The translations under genes and the position numbers were made by a program. A stretch of DNA of 64,000 bases from Phormidium ambiguum IAM M-71 (GTDB lineage Bacteria > Cyanobacteriota > Cyanobacteriia > Cyanobacteriales > Aerosakkonemataceae), in assembly GCF_001904725.1 (NCBI RefSeq), contig NZ_MRCE01000016.1, forward strand, positions 1-64,000, read 5' to 3'. The notes below the pieces were generated by a model. The model saw nothing but the letters and a program-made list of their open reading frames with translations, searched no databases and had not been told where the DNA came from. Of this stretch, positions 28,124-35,860 are shown one piece after another. The first letter of the stretch is position 1; the number at the start of each line of letters is the position of its first letter.

Positions 28124-28672
28124 ATGGACAAAGTAATTCGTGGCCTTATTTTTGTTGTAGATGACAATATTGATACTGACCAAATTATTCCCGCTGAATA
28201 TTTGACTTTAGTTCCCTCCAAACCGGATGAATATGAAAAGCTGGGCAGTTATGCTATGGCAGGATTACCCGATCGCTATGGCAAATTTATCGCCGACGGG
28301 GAAATGAAAACTCAATATCCGATTATAATTGCTGGAGAAAATTTTGGTTGTGGGTCTTCGCGGGAACACGCCCCGATCGCATTAGGCGCATCTGGCGTAC
28401 AAGCAGTCGTCGCCCAATCTTACGCCCGCATCTTTTTCCGCAACTGTTCCGCAACTGGAGAACTCTACCCTTGGGAATCTACAGAACGTTTATGCGATTC
28501 CTTCACCACAGGTCAAGAAGTTACCATTGACTTTGACAACAATCAACTCATCAATCATACACTGGGCAAAACCTTTGCTCTCCAACCATTAGGAGAAGTT
28601 GGCCCAGTTATTGATGCTGGTGGTATCTTCGCCTACGCTAGAAAAACAGGCATGATCGCTAGTAAAGTCTGA
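28124..28672 (+). CDS. leuD: 3-isopropylmalate dehydratase small subunit LeuD
   Basis: LeuD with LeuC isomerises 2- to 3-isopropylmalate in leucine biosynthesis; LeuC holds the 4Fe-4S cluster and is not in this window. The 182-residue protein shows the swivel-domain motifs DDNIDTDQIIPAEYL, GENFGCGSSREHAPIALGAS and SYARIFFRNC. The start is the ATG at 28124 (MDKVIRG); an in-frame TTG at 28094 would add ten residues. The similar homoaconitase or archaeal-type small subunits cannot be strictly excluded, but leucine synthesis is the usual role in cyanobacteria. Confidence 0.92.
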   Translation: MDKVIRGLIFVVDDNIDTDQIIPAEYLTLVPSKPDEYEKLGSYAMAGLPDRYGKFIADGEMKTQYPIIIAGENFGCGSSREHAPIALGASGVQAVVAQSYARIFFRNCSATGELYPWESTERLCDSFTTGQEVTIDFDNNQLINHTLGKTFALQPLGEVGPVIDAGGIFAYARKTGMIASKV

Positions 28673-28706
28673 GCGTCATAAACCTAAACCGGAATAATTG
28701 GTAATT

Positions 28707-28742
28707 GGTAGTGGGTAGTTAGGAATCTGATTACCCGCTACC
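28707..28742 (+). terminator. Hairpin after leuD
   Basis: GGTAGTGGGTA (28707-28717) pairs with TACCCGCTACC (28732-28742) with one G-T wobble. It lies 35 bases past the leuD stop. No strong T-run follows, so it may be a weak terminator or a short repeat. Confidence 0.5.
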
Positions 28743-28925
28743 TACTGTCAATTCAAATCTTTAAGTTGTCATCCATTTGAAATTATTGATTGAATACACT
28801 CCCAGTGCAGATAAGATCGACAAACCAGGAGTTCAGGAGAATTTTTTTCTGCCTTTTGCCTTCTGTTAACAAGGCTTTACAATAAAACTTGTCAACCTTT
28901 TAATGACATCAGAACCATCCTGACT

Positions 28926-29264
28926 ATGCTACTGAAATCTACAACCCGTCATATCCGCATCTTTACCGCTGAAGTAGAAAATAACGAGTTAATCCCTAGT
29001 GAAAACGTTTTAACTTTGGATATCGATCCAGATAACGAGTTAAATTGGCCTGAAGAATCTCTGCAAAAAGTTTATCGCAAATTTGATGAACTAGTGGAAA
29101 CTTACAATGGCGAAGATTTAACTGAATATAATCTCCGTCGCATTGGTTCTGATTTAGAACACCTGGTTCGTACTATGTTACAAAAAGGTGAGGTTAGTTA
29201 TAATCTCAATAGTCGTGTAGTCAATTACAGCATGGGTTTACCTAGAGTCGATTCAGAAGGTTAA
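28926..29264 (+). CDS. ndhM: NAD(P)H-quinone oxidoreductase subunit M
   Basis: NdhM is a peripheral subunit, specific to oxygenic phototrophs, of the NDH-1 complex that carries cyclic electron flow, respiration and CO2 uptake at the thylakoid. The 112-residue protein matches the family along its length: MLLKSTTRHIRIFTAEVENN, then LTLDIDPDNELNWPE and RRIGSDLEHLVRTMLQKGEV. No transmembrane segment, as expected. Other ndh genes are elsewhere in the genome. Confidence 0.96.
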   Translation: MLLKSTTRHIRIFTAEVENNELIPSENVLTLDIDPDNELNWPEESLQKVYRKFDELVETYNGEDLTEYNLRRIGSDLEHLVRTMLQKGEVSYNLNSRVVNYSMGLPRVDSEG

Positions 29265-29287
29265 TTAAAAGCTGCTGAAAATTGACC

Positions 29288-29326
29288 GGGAAAGGTGAAA
29301 AAATACACCTCATTTAACCCTTTCCC
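29288..29326 (+). terminator. Hairpin after ndhM
   Basis: GGGAAAGG (29288-29295) and CCTTTCCC (29319-29326) can pair across a 23-base AT-rich loop, 23 bases after the ndhM stop. The loop is long, so confidence is modest. Confidence 0.4.
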
Positions 29327-29471
29327 ACACAAGTTTTATTTAATTGGGATTTTAATATCAGTCGGTGTTATCGAAAATTAATAATTTTTGTAACTAATAA
29401 CTAGAATTAAGATTTGTTGGGTAAATTTAAAATTGGAAATCCCAAATCGGAAATCTACAATCAAAAACCCA

Positions 29472-29726
29472 ATGTCTGGACAAAAATCTCTCAACCCCTG
29501 GGATTATAAACCTTGGTGGTGTCAACCTTGGTCAATTTTACTAACAGGTACTATATTGATTAGTGGTAGTTGGTTCATTTGGCAAATAATCTGGCTAACA
29601 TTAGTTATATCTGTACCTGTATTGACTTGGATGGGTTTCTTTTTATTAATCTGGCCATCATTAGTTAGGCAAAGTGGCATCCTCGAAAAGTACTTTGTGA
29701 CAGAATCAGAGCAGGATGAGAGCTAG
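29472..29726 (+). CDS. Small DUF6737-type membrane protein
   Basis: An 84-residue protein with a cytosolic start, LNPWDYKPWWCQPWSILLTG, and two hydrophobic segments (about residues 18-35 and 38-60). The Trp-rich YKPWWCQPWS motif is characteristic of a short cyanobacterial membrane-protein family (DUF6737 as I recall). The ATG at 29472 is chosen because the motif follows it directly; an upstream in-frame start would add 13 non-conserved residues. Function unknown. Confidence 0.7.
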   Translation: MSGQKSLNPWDYKPWWCQPWSILLTGTILISGSWFIWQIIWLTLVISVPVLTWMGFFLLIWPSLVRQSGILEKYFVTESEQDES

Positions 29727-29812
29727 ATTAAGGTAAATGTTTCAGACTCAAGCGCTAAAATGAGCGATGATCCATTCTTTTGTTCTTATGGCGATCGACA
29801 CGAGAAAATGAT

Positions 29813-32116
29813 ATGGGAGATACAGCACAAATTATTTGCTTTAATTTAAACTGTCAGGCTCCCAATCCAGAGACTCACAGATTTTGCCAACAATGTCGCA
29901 CTCCTTTACCAAAGCGTTATTTGTGGGTAGTGGGAACAGGAGTAGATGTTTTAAAGCCGGGAAAGTTAATCGGGGAACGTTTTTTAGTCAAACAAGAACG
30001 AATTCTTCTCGATACTCAACCTGGTATGCCTTTACCATATACAGAAGAAATTACTGATTGGATTTTACCTTACTTGCGATTATTCCCTTATCAGTTACAT
30101 ATTCCTCAAGTTTATGGAAAACTACCACCGCATAAGAAAGGGAAGTATAAGGATATTTGGTTATTAGAACAAGCTCCTATTAGTGTTATACCTAATCAAA
30201 AGTTAGAAAAGTCACCTAGTTTAGTTTTATCACCAGAGTTAACTAAAGTTTGGCAAGATGCTACAGCAATGCGTCAATTAAATTGGTTGTGGCAAATAGC
30301 TAATTTGTGGCAACCTTTGGAAAGTGAGGGGGTAGCTGCTAGTTTATTGTATTCAGATTTATTACGGGTAGAAGGTCAGTTAGTGAGGTTATTAGAATTA
30401 CAAACTTCACCAGAGGAAACAAGTTTAAGGCAATTAGGAAATTTTTGGTGGCAATTAGTACCTAAAGCTAAACCGGAAATTGACCAATCTCTCGAACAAA
30501 TTTGTCAACTAATGATGACAAAAGAGTTAGTGAACAGTGAAGATTTAATCGCTGAATTAGACAAAGTTTTACAGGTAGTTAGCCGATCGCAAACTTGCTC
30601 GTATCAAATTATTACCTTAACTGATACAGGGCCGACTAGACAACGCAATGAGGATGCTTGTTATCCGCCACCGTCACAGCTAGGTTTAAAACGAGGCGAT
30701 AATTACGACAGTCCATCTCCTACGGTAATTGTCTGTGATGGAATTGGCGGACATGAAGGAGGAAATGTTGCTTCTAATTTAGCAATTGAAACAGTGCAAC
30801 AATGGTTAGATAAATTTCCCCAAAATTTAGATAGTCATCATTTTGATTTAGTCACTCAATTAGAAAATTCCGTTCTAGAAGCCAACGATCGCATTAGCCA
30901 ACGCAACGATCACGAAGGGCGATCGGAAAGGCAAAGAATGGGAACTACTTTAGTAATGGCAAAAGGCTACGCATCTGAAATTTATATTACTCATGTTGGC
31001 GATAGTCGCGCTTACTGGATTACCCGCACAGGTTGTCATCAAGTTACTTTAGATGATGACATTGCATCACGAGAAGTGCGCTTAGGTTATTCACTTTATC
31101 GGGAAAGTTTACAACAGGTAGGAACAGGTGCTTTAGTGCAAGCATTGGGGATGAGTTCTTCTCATCATCTTCGTCCCACAGTGCAACGTTTTATTATTGA
31201 TGAAGATTGTATTTTTCTACTTTGTTCCGATGGACTTAGCGATAACGATCGCGTAGAACAAAATTGGGACAAACAACTTCTTCCCGTCTTAGAAAAAACA
31301 GTCAGTTTATCCGCAGCAGCAACTAAACTAATTGAAATAGCTAACTCTCAAAACGGTCACGATAATGTTACTGTCGGTTTAGTTTACTACCAAGTAAAAC
31401 AAAATTTGCCCCCAGAAACACAAAAGTTAGAAACCAAAGAACCAGAAACAATAGTTAATTCCTCAGCCATAAAACCAACCAAGAACAATCAATTTTCCCA
31501 ACTGAAAACACCTTTATTAGTAACGAAACATAATCAGCCACGCTTATTACCACTTTTGCTGGGAATCACTTTTTTGTTAGGCTTGGGTGGATTTCTCGCT
31601 TACCTTTGGGTTCCGGCTATAGGTTATCGAGTAGATACATTACTAAGTCAAATTAAGCACCAACAGTCAACTACAACCTCTACTACTAAACCTACTAATA
31701 ATCCAAAGCCTGCTAGTTCTTGGAGTCCCGGAACCTTAGTGCAAGTAATAATTCCGCCATCCTCAACTACCCAAAAACAGAAAACTCTATGGTTGCGGAA
31801 AAGTTCTCAATCTCCGCAAAATAAATCAATAGTCGCTAGTATCCCGAACAATAGTATTCTAGAGATTGAACGGAAAGACTTACGAGATCGAGAACGCTGG
31901 TTGTTAGTGAAAGGTTGCTCTATTTCCCAACTACCCAAAATTAGCAATCCCAACCAAAAACCAAGTCAAGCAGTTCCTCCTACATTTCCGGTGATTAAGC
32001 CTGGAGAACAAGGGTGGATCGAACAGAGAGAACTCGAACCTTATATTCAGGAATATTTTCCCTCTTCATCAACCAAATTGGCAGGGTGTTCTTCTCAAAG
32101 CGAGAATAAAGATTAA
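29813..32116 (+). CDS. Membrane-anchored PP2C phosphatase with zinc ribbon
   Basis: A 767-residue protein. An N-terminal zinc ribbon uses Cys9, Cys14, Cys25 and Cys28 (CFNLNCQAP..FCQQC). A helical region of about 230 residues follows. It resembles a degenerate kinase-like or docking domain but I cannot name it. The PP2C domain (about 265-525) keeps all catalytic motifs: RNEDACYPP, VIVCDGIGGHEGGNVAS, ITHVGDSRAYWI, LLCSDGLSDND and GHDNVTVGLVYY. One transmembrane helix (about 577-600) separates it from a C-terminal extracytoplasmic region resembling an SH3b-like fold. The start is the ATG at 29813. The CHAT-FHA gene follows after 112 bases, which pairs a Ser/Thr phosphatase with a phosphothreonine-reading protein. 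Confidence 0.88.
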   Translation: MGDTAQIICFNLNCQAPNPETHRFCQQCRTPLPKRYLWVVGTGVDVLKPGKLIGERFLVKQERILLDTQPGMPLPYTEEITDWILPYLRLFPYQLHIPQVYGKLPPHKKGKYKDIWLLEQAPISVIPNQKLEKSPSLVLSPELTKVWQDATAMRQLNWLWQIANLWQPLESEGVAASLLYSDLLRVEGQLVRLLELQTSPEETSLRQLGNFWWQLVPKAKPEIDQSLEQICQLMMTKELVNSEDLIAELDKVLQVVSRSQTCSYQIITLTDTGPTRQRNEDACYPPPSQLGLKRGDNYDSPSPTVIVCDGIGGHEGGNVASNLAIETVQQWLDKFPQNLDSHHFDLVTQLENSVLEANDRISQRNDHEGRSERQRMGTTLVMAKGYASEIYITHVGDSRAYWITRTGCHQVTLDDDIASREVRLGYSLYRESLQQVGTGALVQALGMSSSHHLRPTVQRFIIDEDCIFLLCSDGLSDNDRVEQNWDKQLLPVLEKTVSLSAAATKLIEIANSQNGHDNVTVGLVYYQVKQNLPPETQKLETKEPETIVNSSAIKPTKNNQFSQLKTPLLVTKHNQPRLLPLLLGITFLLGLGGFLAYLWVPAIGYRVDTLLSQIKHQQSTTTSTTKPTNNPKPASSWSPGTLVQVIIPPSSTTQKQKTLWLRKSSQSPQNKSIVASIPNNSILEIERKDLRDRERWLLVKGCSISQLPKISNPNQKPSQAVPPTFPVIKPGEQGWIEQRELEPYIQEYFPSSSTKLAGCSSQSENKD

Positions 32117-32228
32117 AGAAACAAAACAATTGTGGCTGGAATAGCATCAGAAAAAGTGAAAGAGTCGATAAACTAATAATTGAAAGTAAAGATAGTTTCT
32201 ATCCAGGTCAAATATTCAAGAGTTGTGA

Positions 32229-33866
32229 ATGTTGCCAACTAAAAGCCTTTGTCTCAACATTTCTATAGACCGACTGCATCAAGTACCTGGTAAGGCAGAA
32301 CATTTCGCCGTTTGGGTTTGGAATGCACCCTATCCTGGTGGGCACGTCCATCATGATTGTATTTTGCCTGAATCTTTAACCCAAACTTGGTTAGTTTGGC
32401 AGGATATGTTCTCTCCTTTTAGTTGGTCGCAGTCTCCAAAAATGCCAGCGCATCAGTTAGCGATCGCACCAACTATGGTAGTTTTACCAGAAAGTTCTAA
32501 CAAATCAGGTGCCACCTACAGCGGTCATCTGATGCAACAGTTGGGAATAGACCTGTGGAAGTGGTTGTTTGATGGGCCAATTCAAAATAGTTTGGAACGC
32601 AGTCAAGGAATTGCCATTGGCATTGGGCCAACTCAAGCTTTGCGGTTACGTTTAGAAATTCGTGACCCAGATTTAATTCTCATGCCTTGGGAAATCATGC
32701 AGCCACAAATAGGCAAGCAAGCAATTTCTTTAAGTCAACAATTACTTTTTAGTCGCACTACCAGTGATGTTGCGCCTTTACCCCCGCTGAAAACTGAGCA
32801 AACTTTAAATATTCTATTAGTTTTAGGAGAAGATCCAGCTAAGCAAAATTCTAGTAGTAGTTCTTTAAAGTTAGAACAGGAAGCTAAGTTACTAGCTTCG
32901 GTTTTAGAGAATAGTGTATTGAATCATGTTAATGCAGTGGGAACTTTTGTTCCTTGCCAGGTGGATACACTGATTATGCCTACCCCAGCAGAGTTAATTT
33001 ACGCTCTGGAAAATGGGAATTACAATATATTGTTTTATGCTGGACATGGCGCACCAGCACCTAATGGCGGGTTGTTGTTTCTGCGTCCAGGGGTGACGAT
33101 GAATGGTACGGAACTGGCGCAGGTATTAACTCGGTGTCGGGTGACATTAGCTGTGTTTAATTCTTGTTGGGGAGCGCAATCAGCTAGGATTGATAACAAA
33201 GCGATCGGGCGTAGTAGTTTGGCAGAGGTACTGATTCATCATGGTGTACCTGCGGTGTTGGCAATGCGAGATGCGATCGCCGATCGAGAAGCGATGAGTT
33301 TTATTGAAGCGTTTGCCCGTGCTTTGGCAGAAAGAAAGTCGATCGATCAAGCAGTAGCGATCGCCAGACAACAACTATTAACTCTCTACAAATTTAATCA
33401 GCCAGCTTGGACTTTACCCGTGTTGTACATCCATCCTGAATTTGATGGTCAACTATTAGAAGTTATTCCCGATATTACTGAATTACCACCAGATTCTCCC
33501 ACTTCTGTAGGTCGTCCCCGCCTCAATGCTTATCTCCGTCCCGTAGGTTTTTCCGCCAATATGTATCATATCAACAGCGGCTTACTCCGCATCGGACGGG
33601 CGCAAAAAAATGACTTAGTAATTGAAGAAAAATGGGTTTCCCAAACTCATGCAGAAATTATCTGCCGCTGTACTAGTTTAAATCCTCATCCTCATGCTAA
33701 CGAGCCAAATTACTTTTTGCGAGATTTCTCTCGGTTTGGTACTCTAGTGTCGGGCCCTGATGGTGTACAGAAAGTACATCACGAGCAAGTAACCCTCAAG
33801 TCAGGAATGGAACTTAAATTTGGCAGTTCTAAAGGTCAAACTTGGGAGTTTGTGATTGGCTCTTGA
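32229..33866 (+). CDS. CHAT protease with C-terminal FHA domain
   Basis: A 545-residue protein fusing a caspase-like CHAT domain to a phosphothreonine-binding FHA domain. The CHAT catalytic dyad is visible as His273 (FYAGHGAP) and Cys313 (FNSCWGAQ), inside a domain of about 150-405. The FHA domain (about 450-545) has the signature GLLRIGRAQKNDLVI, then VSQTHAEI, with the Arg and Ser-x-x-His needed for phosphopeptide binding. The N-terminal 150 residues are a separate, unrecognised region. CHAT peptidases are activated as effectors in several bacterial systems (for example caspase-like TPR-CHAT with type III-E CRISPR); FHA fusions suggest regulation by Ser/Thr phosphorylation. The upstream PP2C and downstream unknown gene share the strand. 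Confidence 0.9.
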   Translation: MLPTKSLCLNISIDRLHQVPGKAEHFAVWVWNAPYPGGHVHHDCILPESLTQTWLVWQDMFSPFSWSQSPKMPAHQLAIAPTMVVLPESSNKSGATYSGHLMQQLGIDLWKWLFDGPIQNSLERSQGIAIGIGPTQALRLRLEIRDPDLILMPWEIMQPQIGKQAISLSQQLLFSRTTSDVAPLPPLKTEQTLNILLVLGEDPAKQNSSSSSLKLEQEAKLLASVLENSVLNHVNAVGTFVPCQVDTLIMPTPAELIYALENGNYNILFYAGHGAPAPNGGLLFLRPGVTMNGTELAQVLTRCRVTLAVFNSCWGAQSARIDNKAIGRSSLAEVLIHHGVPAVLAMRDAIADREAMSFIEAFARALAERKSIDQAVAIARQQLLTLYKFNQPAWTLPVLYIHPEFDGQLLEVIPDITELPPDSPTSVGRPRLNAYLRPVGFSANMYHINSGLLRIGRAQKNDLVIEEKWVSQTHAEIICRCTSLNPHPHANEPNYFLRDFSRFGTLVSGPDGVQKVHHEQVTLKSGMELKFGSSKGQTWEFVIGS

Positions 33867-34109
33867 ATTTATAGGTCTAGGAAAGTTAGCAGACGGTAAA
33901 GATTGAGTGTATTATTGATGCTTTACCTCTTCTACTTCTTCCGTGATTCATTAATGATAAAGATGAGCGGAAAATATATCCTAAGTTACTCTCAAACCCA
34001 AATTTCTGTTTTATTGTGAAAAACTAGAAAGTTACGGAACTGGGGAGAATGCAGATGTAGTCTAACTACGGACAGCGTTAGTTAAAAATAAGACTCAGGA
34101 GCTAAAACC

Positions 34110-34739
34110 ATGACTAGTCAGACTAGAGGTTCAGGATGTTTCCCTTCTTTCCATTCTCAAGCAGAACAAGAATTATTGCAGGTTTTGCTACAAGATGAGA
34201 AAAAACCTGTTTATTGTTGGAATCCTACAGAAAAAGATTCAGATTCTTATTTTGAGAAGTTAGAAAAGGCATTCCAATTAGATGATTGGATCGAAGAAGT
34301 AGTAGAACAAAAAGCGCAAACTTTCTTTAATCAATTAGACGTAATTTGGGCGGTTGATGTTCCCCAGGTAGCCACAGAAGATATTTTTGCTATTTTGCGG
34401 CAGAAGTTCGCAAATCGTGTACCAAGTTCTTGGTTAGAAGCGATTTCTCATCAAGCTTACCAGCTGAAGTTTGGGCAAGGTCGTGATTCTCATCAAATGA
34501 ATTTGGCAGATCAGTTGGTGCGTTGCGTGCAAGAGTTATTACCTAATTGGCCAGAGGGAGATTTGTATTTATTTTCTCGTCCTTTAGCTTTTGCAATGCG
34601 AGGTACAGAAATTGCGGCTGTTGATTCGATGATCGCCACAATTAGGGAGTTGCCTTTTTCTGATTTATCGGAAATGGAACAAGCGCGTTTAGGATTAGCG
34701 ATCGCTCGTTATGCTTTGGCAGAATTAGATCGGCAATAA
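34110..34739 (+). CDS. Conserved hypothetical protein after CHAT-FHA
   Basis: A 209-residue, mostly helical acidic protein with no transmembrane segment or signal peptide. It begins MTSQTRGSGCFPSFHSQAEQ; later pieces include LDVIWAVDVPQ and PEGDLYLFSRPLAFAMRGTE. It has its own ATG and sits 243 bases after the CHAT-FHA gene. I do not recognise a family. By position it could be a partner or a substrate of the PP2C/CHAT-FHA pair, but the gap is wide enough for an independent promoter. Confidence 0.65.
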   Translation: MTSQTRGSGCFPSFHSQAEQELLQVLLQDEKKPVYCWNPTEKDSDSYFEKLEKAFQLDDWIEEVVEQKAQTFFNQLDVIWAVDVPQVATEDIFAILRQKFANRVPSSWLEAISHQAYQLKFGQGRDSHQMNLADQLVRCVQELLPNWPEGDLYLFSRPLAFAMRGTEIAAVDSMIATIRELPFSDLSEMEQARLGLAIARYALAELDRQ

Positions 34740-34940
34740 TTAAATTAAAAGCTTTAGCTATTTACTTTTGTCTGCCTCACATAATTCAAATAAGTAGTGG
34801 AAGTTTGCTCCTTACCTTTTATTTATAGATTGCTAAATTTGAGATTTCAGCCCTGTGGAAACAGATGGGAAATCCTCAAATCACTACTTACAAATTAGAA
34901 AAATTTAGTTCTTCAGTAAACTAAAATTCATAAAAAATTC

Positions 34941-34983
34941 GGAGTGCAGAAAGAATTTACAGGCAAATTCTCTACTACACTCC
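34941..34983 (-). terminator. Imperfect hairpin after the small membrane protein gene
   Basis: GGAGTG (34941-34946) and CACTCC (34978-34983) flank an inner AGAATTT/AAATTCT pairing. It lies 25 bases past the stop of the minus-strand gene at 35008 and likely ends the def transcript. The stem is interrupted. Confidence 0.45.
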
Positions 34984-35007
34984 TTATTAATTTGATGCAA
35001 AAATTGC

Positions 35008-35202
35008 TTATTGATTAGTTTGGGCACTACGAACAGCTGCTAAGAAGAATAATCCTCCCAGTGGCAAAGTAATAGCGAGAATAATTCCAGTAGTTAAGTT
35101 GCCCAGGTCTGGATTTCCTGAAGATAGCTCAAATATTGAGCCCACAGCGGCGATCGCTGATACGCAAGAAGCCATCAAAAACAGACCACTTTTGGGAGTC
35201 AT
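35008..35202 (-). CDS. Small two-helix membrane protein
   Basis: A 64-residue protein starting MTPKSGLFLMASCVSAIAAV with two hydrophobic helices (about residues 4-25 and 38-57) joined by a short polar loop with NPDLGN. The ATG at 35202 is preferred; an in-frame GTG three codons upstream is possible. It begins only 22 bases after def and is probably co-transcribed with it. I regard it as a real cyanobacterial small protein of unknown role. Confidence 0.7.
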   Translation of the reverse strand: MTPKSGLFLMASCVSAIAAVGSIFELSSGNPDLGNLTTGIILAITLPLGGLFFLAAVRSAQTNQ

Positions 35203-35224
35203 TGTACCCACGATTAAATTCTCC

Positions 35225-35788
35225 TTATGCTACTGGCTTCACAGCTTGAGTGGAAAAGCCGTGTTTTTTCAACTCTTGGTTTAAAGCTAAACCATTTTCT
35301 ACTCGATCGACAAACAAAACACCATTTAGATGATCCATTTCATGTTGAATGGCGCGTGCTAATAAGCCGTTTGCGGAGAGTGTTCGCGGACGACCATATT
35401 CGTCTTTAAAACTAACTTCGATCGCTTCTGGTCGTTTCACATCCAAGTAAACTTGCGGGATACTCAAACAACCTTCTTGAGCGACACAAATTTCTCGACT
35501 AGCAGCTTTGATAACGGGATTAATCAACACTAAAGGCTGATTAGCTGGATTATCAGGTTCACAATCAATCACAATTAACTGTTTGTTAATTGCTACTTGA
35601 GGTGCTGCCAAACCAATGCCATCAGCACTGTACATCGTTTGCAGCATTTCCCGCACTAACTGGCGAATCTCCGCATCTACTTTGGCGATGCGCTTTGCGG
35701 GTTGACGCAAAACGCGATCGCCTAAAGTATGAATTTCCAACGGCGGCTGTTCTAACTTTTTCTTTTCGACTAAAACCTCAGATGTCAT
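35225..35788 (-). CDS. def: Peptide deformylase
   Basis: Def removes the formyl group from nascent N-terminal methionine using Fe2+ or another divalent metal. All three family motifs are present in this 187-residue protein: GIGLAAPQV, EGCLSIP and QHEMDHLNG, supplying the Cys and two His metal ligands and the catalytic Glu. The length is typical for a type 1 deformylase. No fmt gene is adjacent. Confidence 0.97.
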   Translation of the reverse strand: MTSEVLVEKKKLEQPPLEIHTLGDRVLRQPAKRIAKVDAEIRQLVREMLQTMYSADGIGLAAPQVAINKQLIVIDCEPDNPANQPLVLINPVIKAASREICVAQEGCLSIPQVYLDVKRPEAIEVSFKDEYGRPRTLSANGLLARAIQHEMDHLNGVLFVDRVENGLALNQELKKHGFSTQAVKPVA

Positions 35789-35860
35789 GGAAGATAAAGG
35801 CGAGTAGGACTAAATGGCACAAACTGTCACTTTTCTTCATTTTATCTTGCCATCCGAAGC

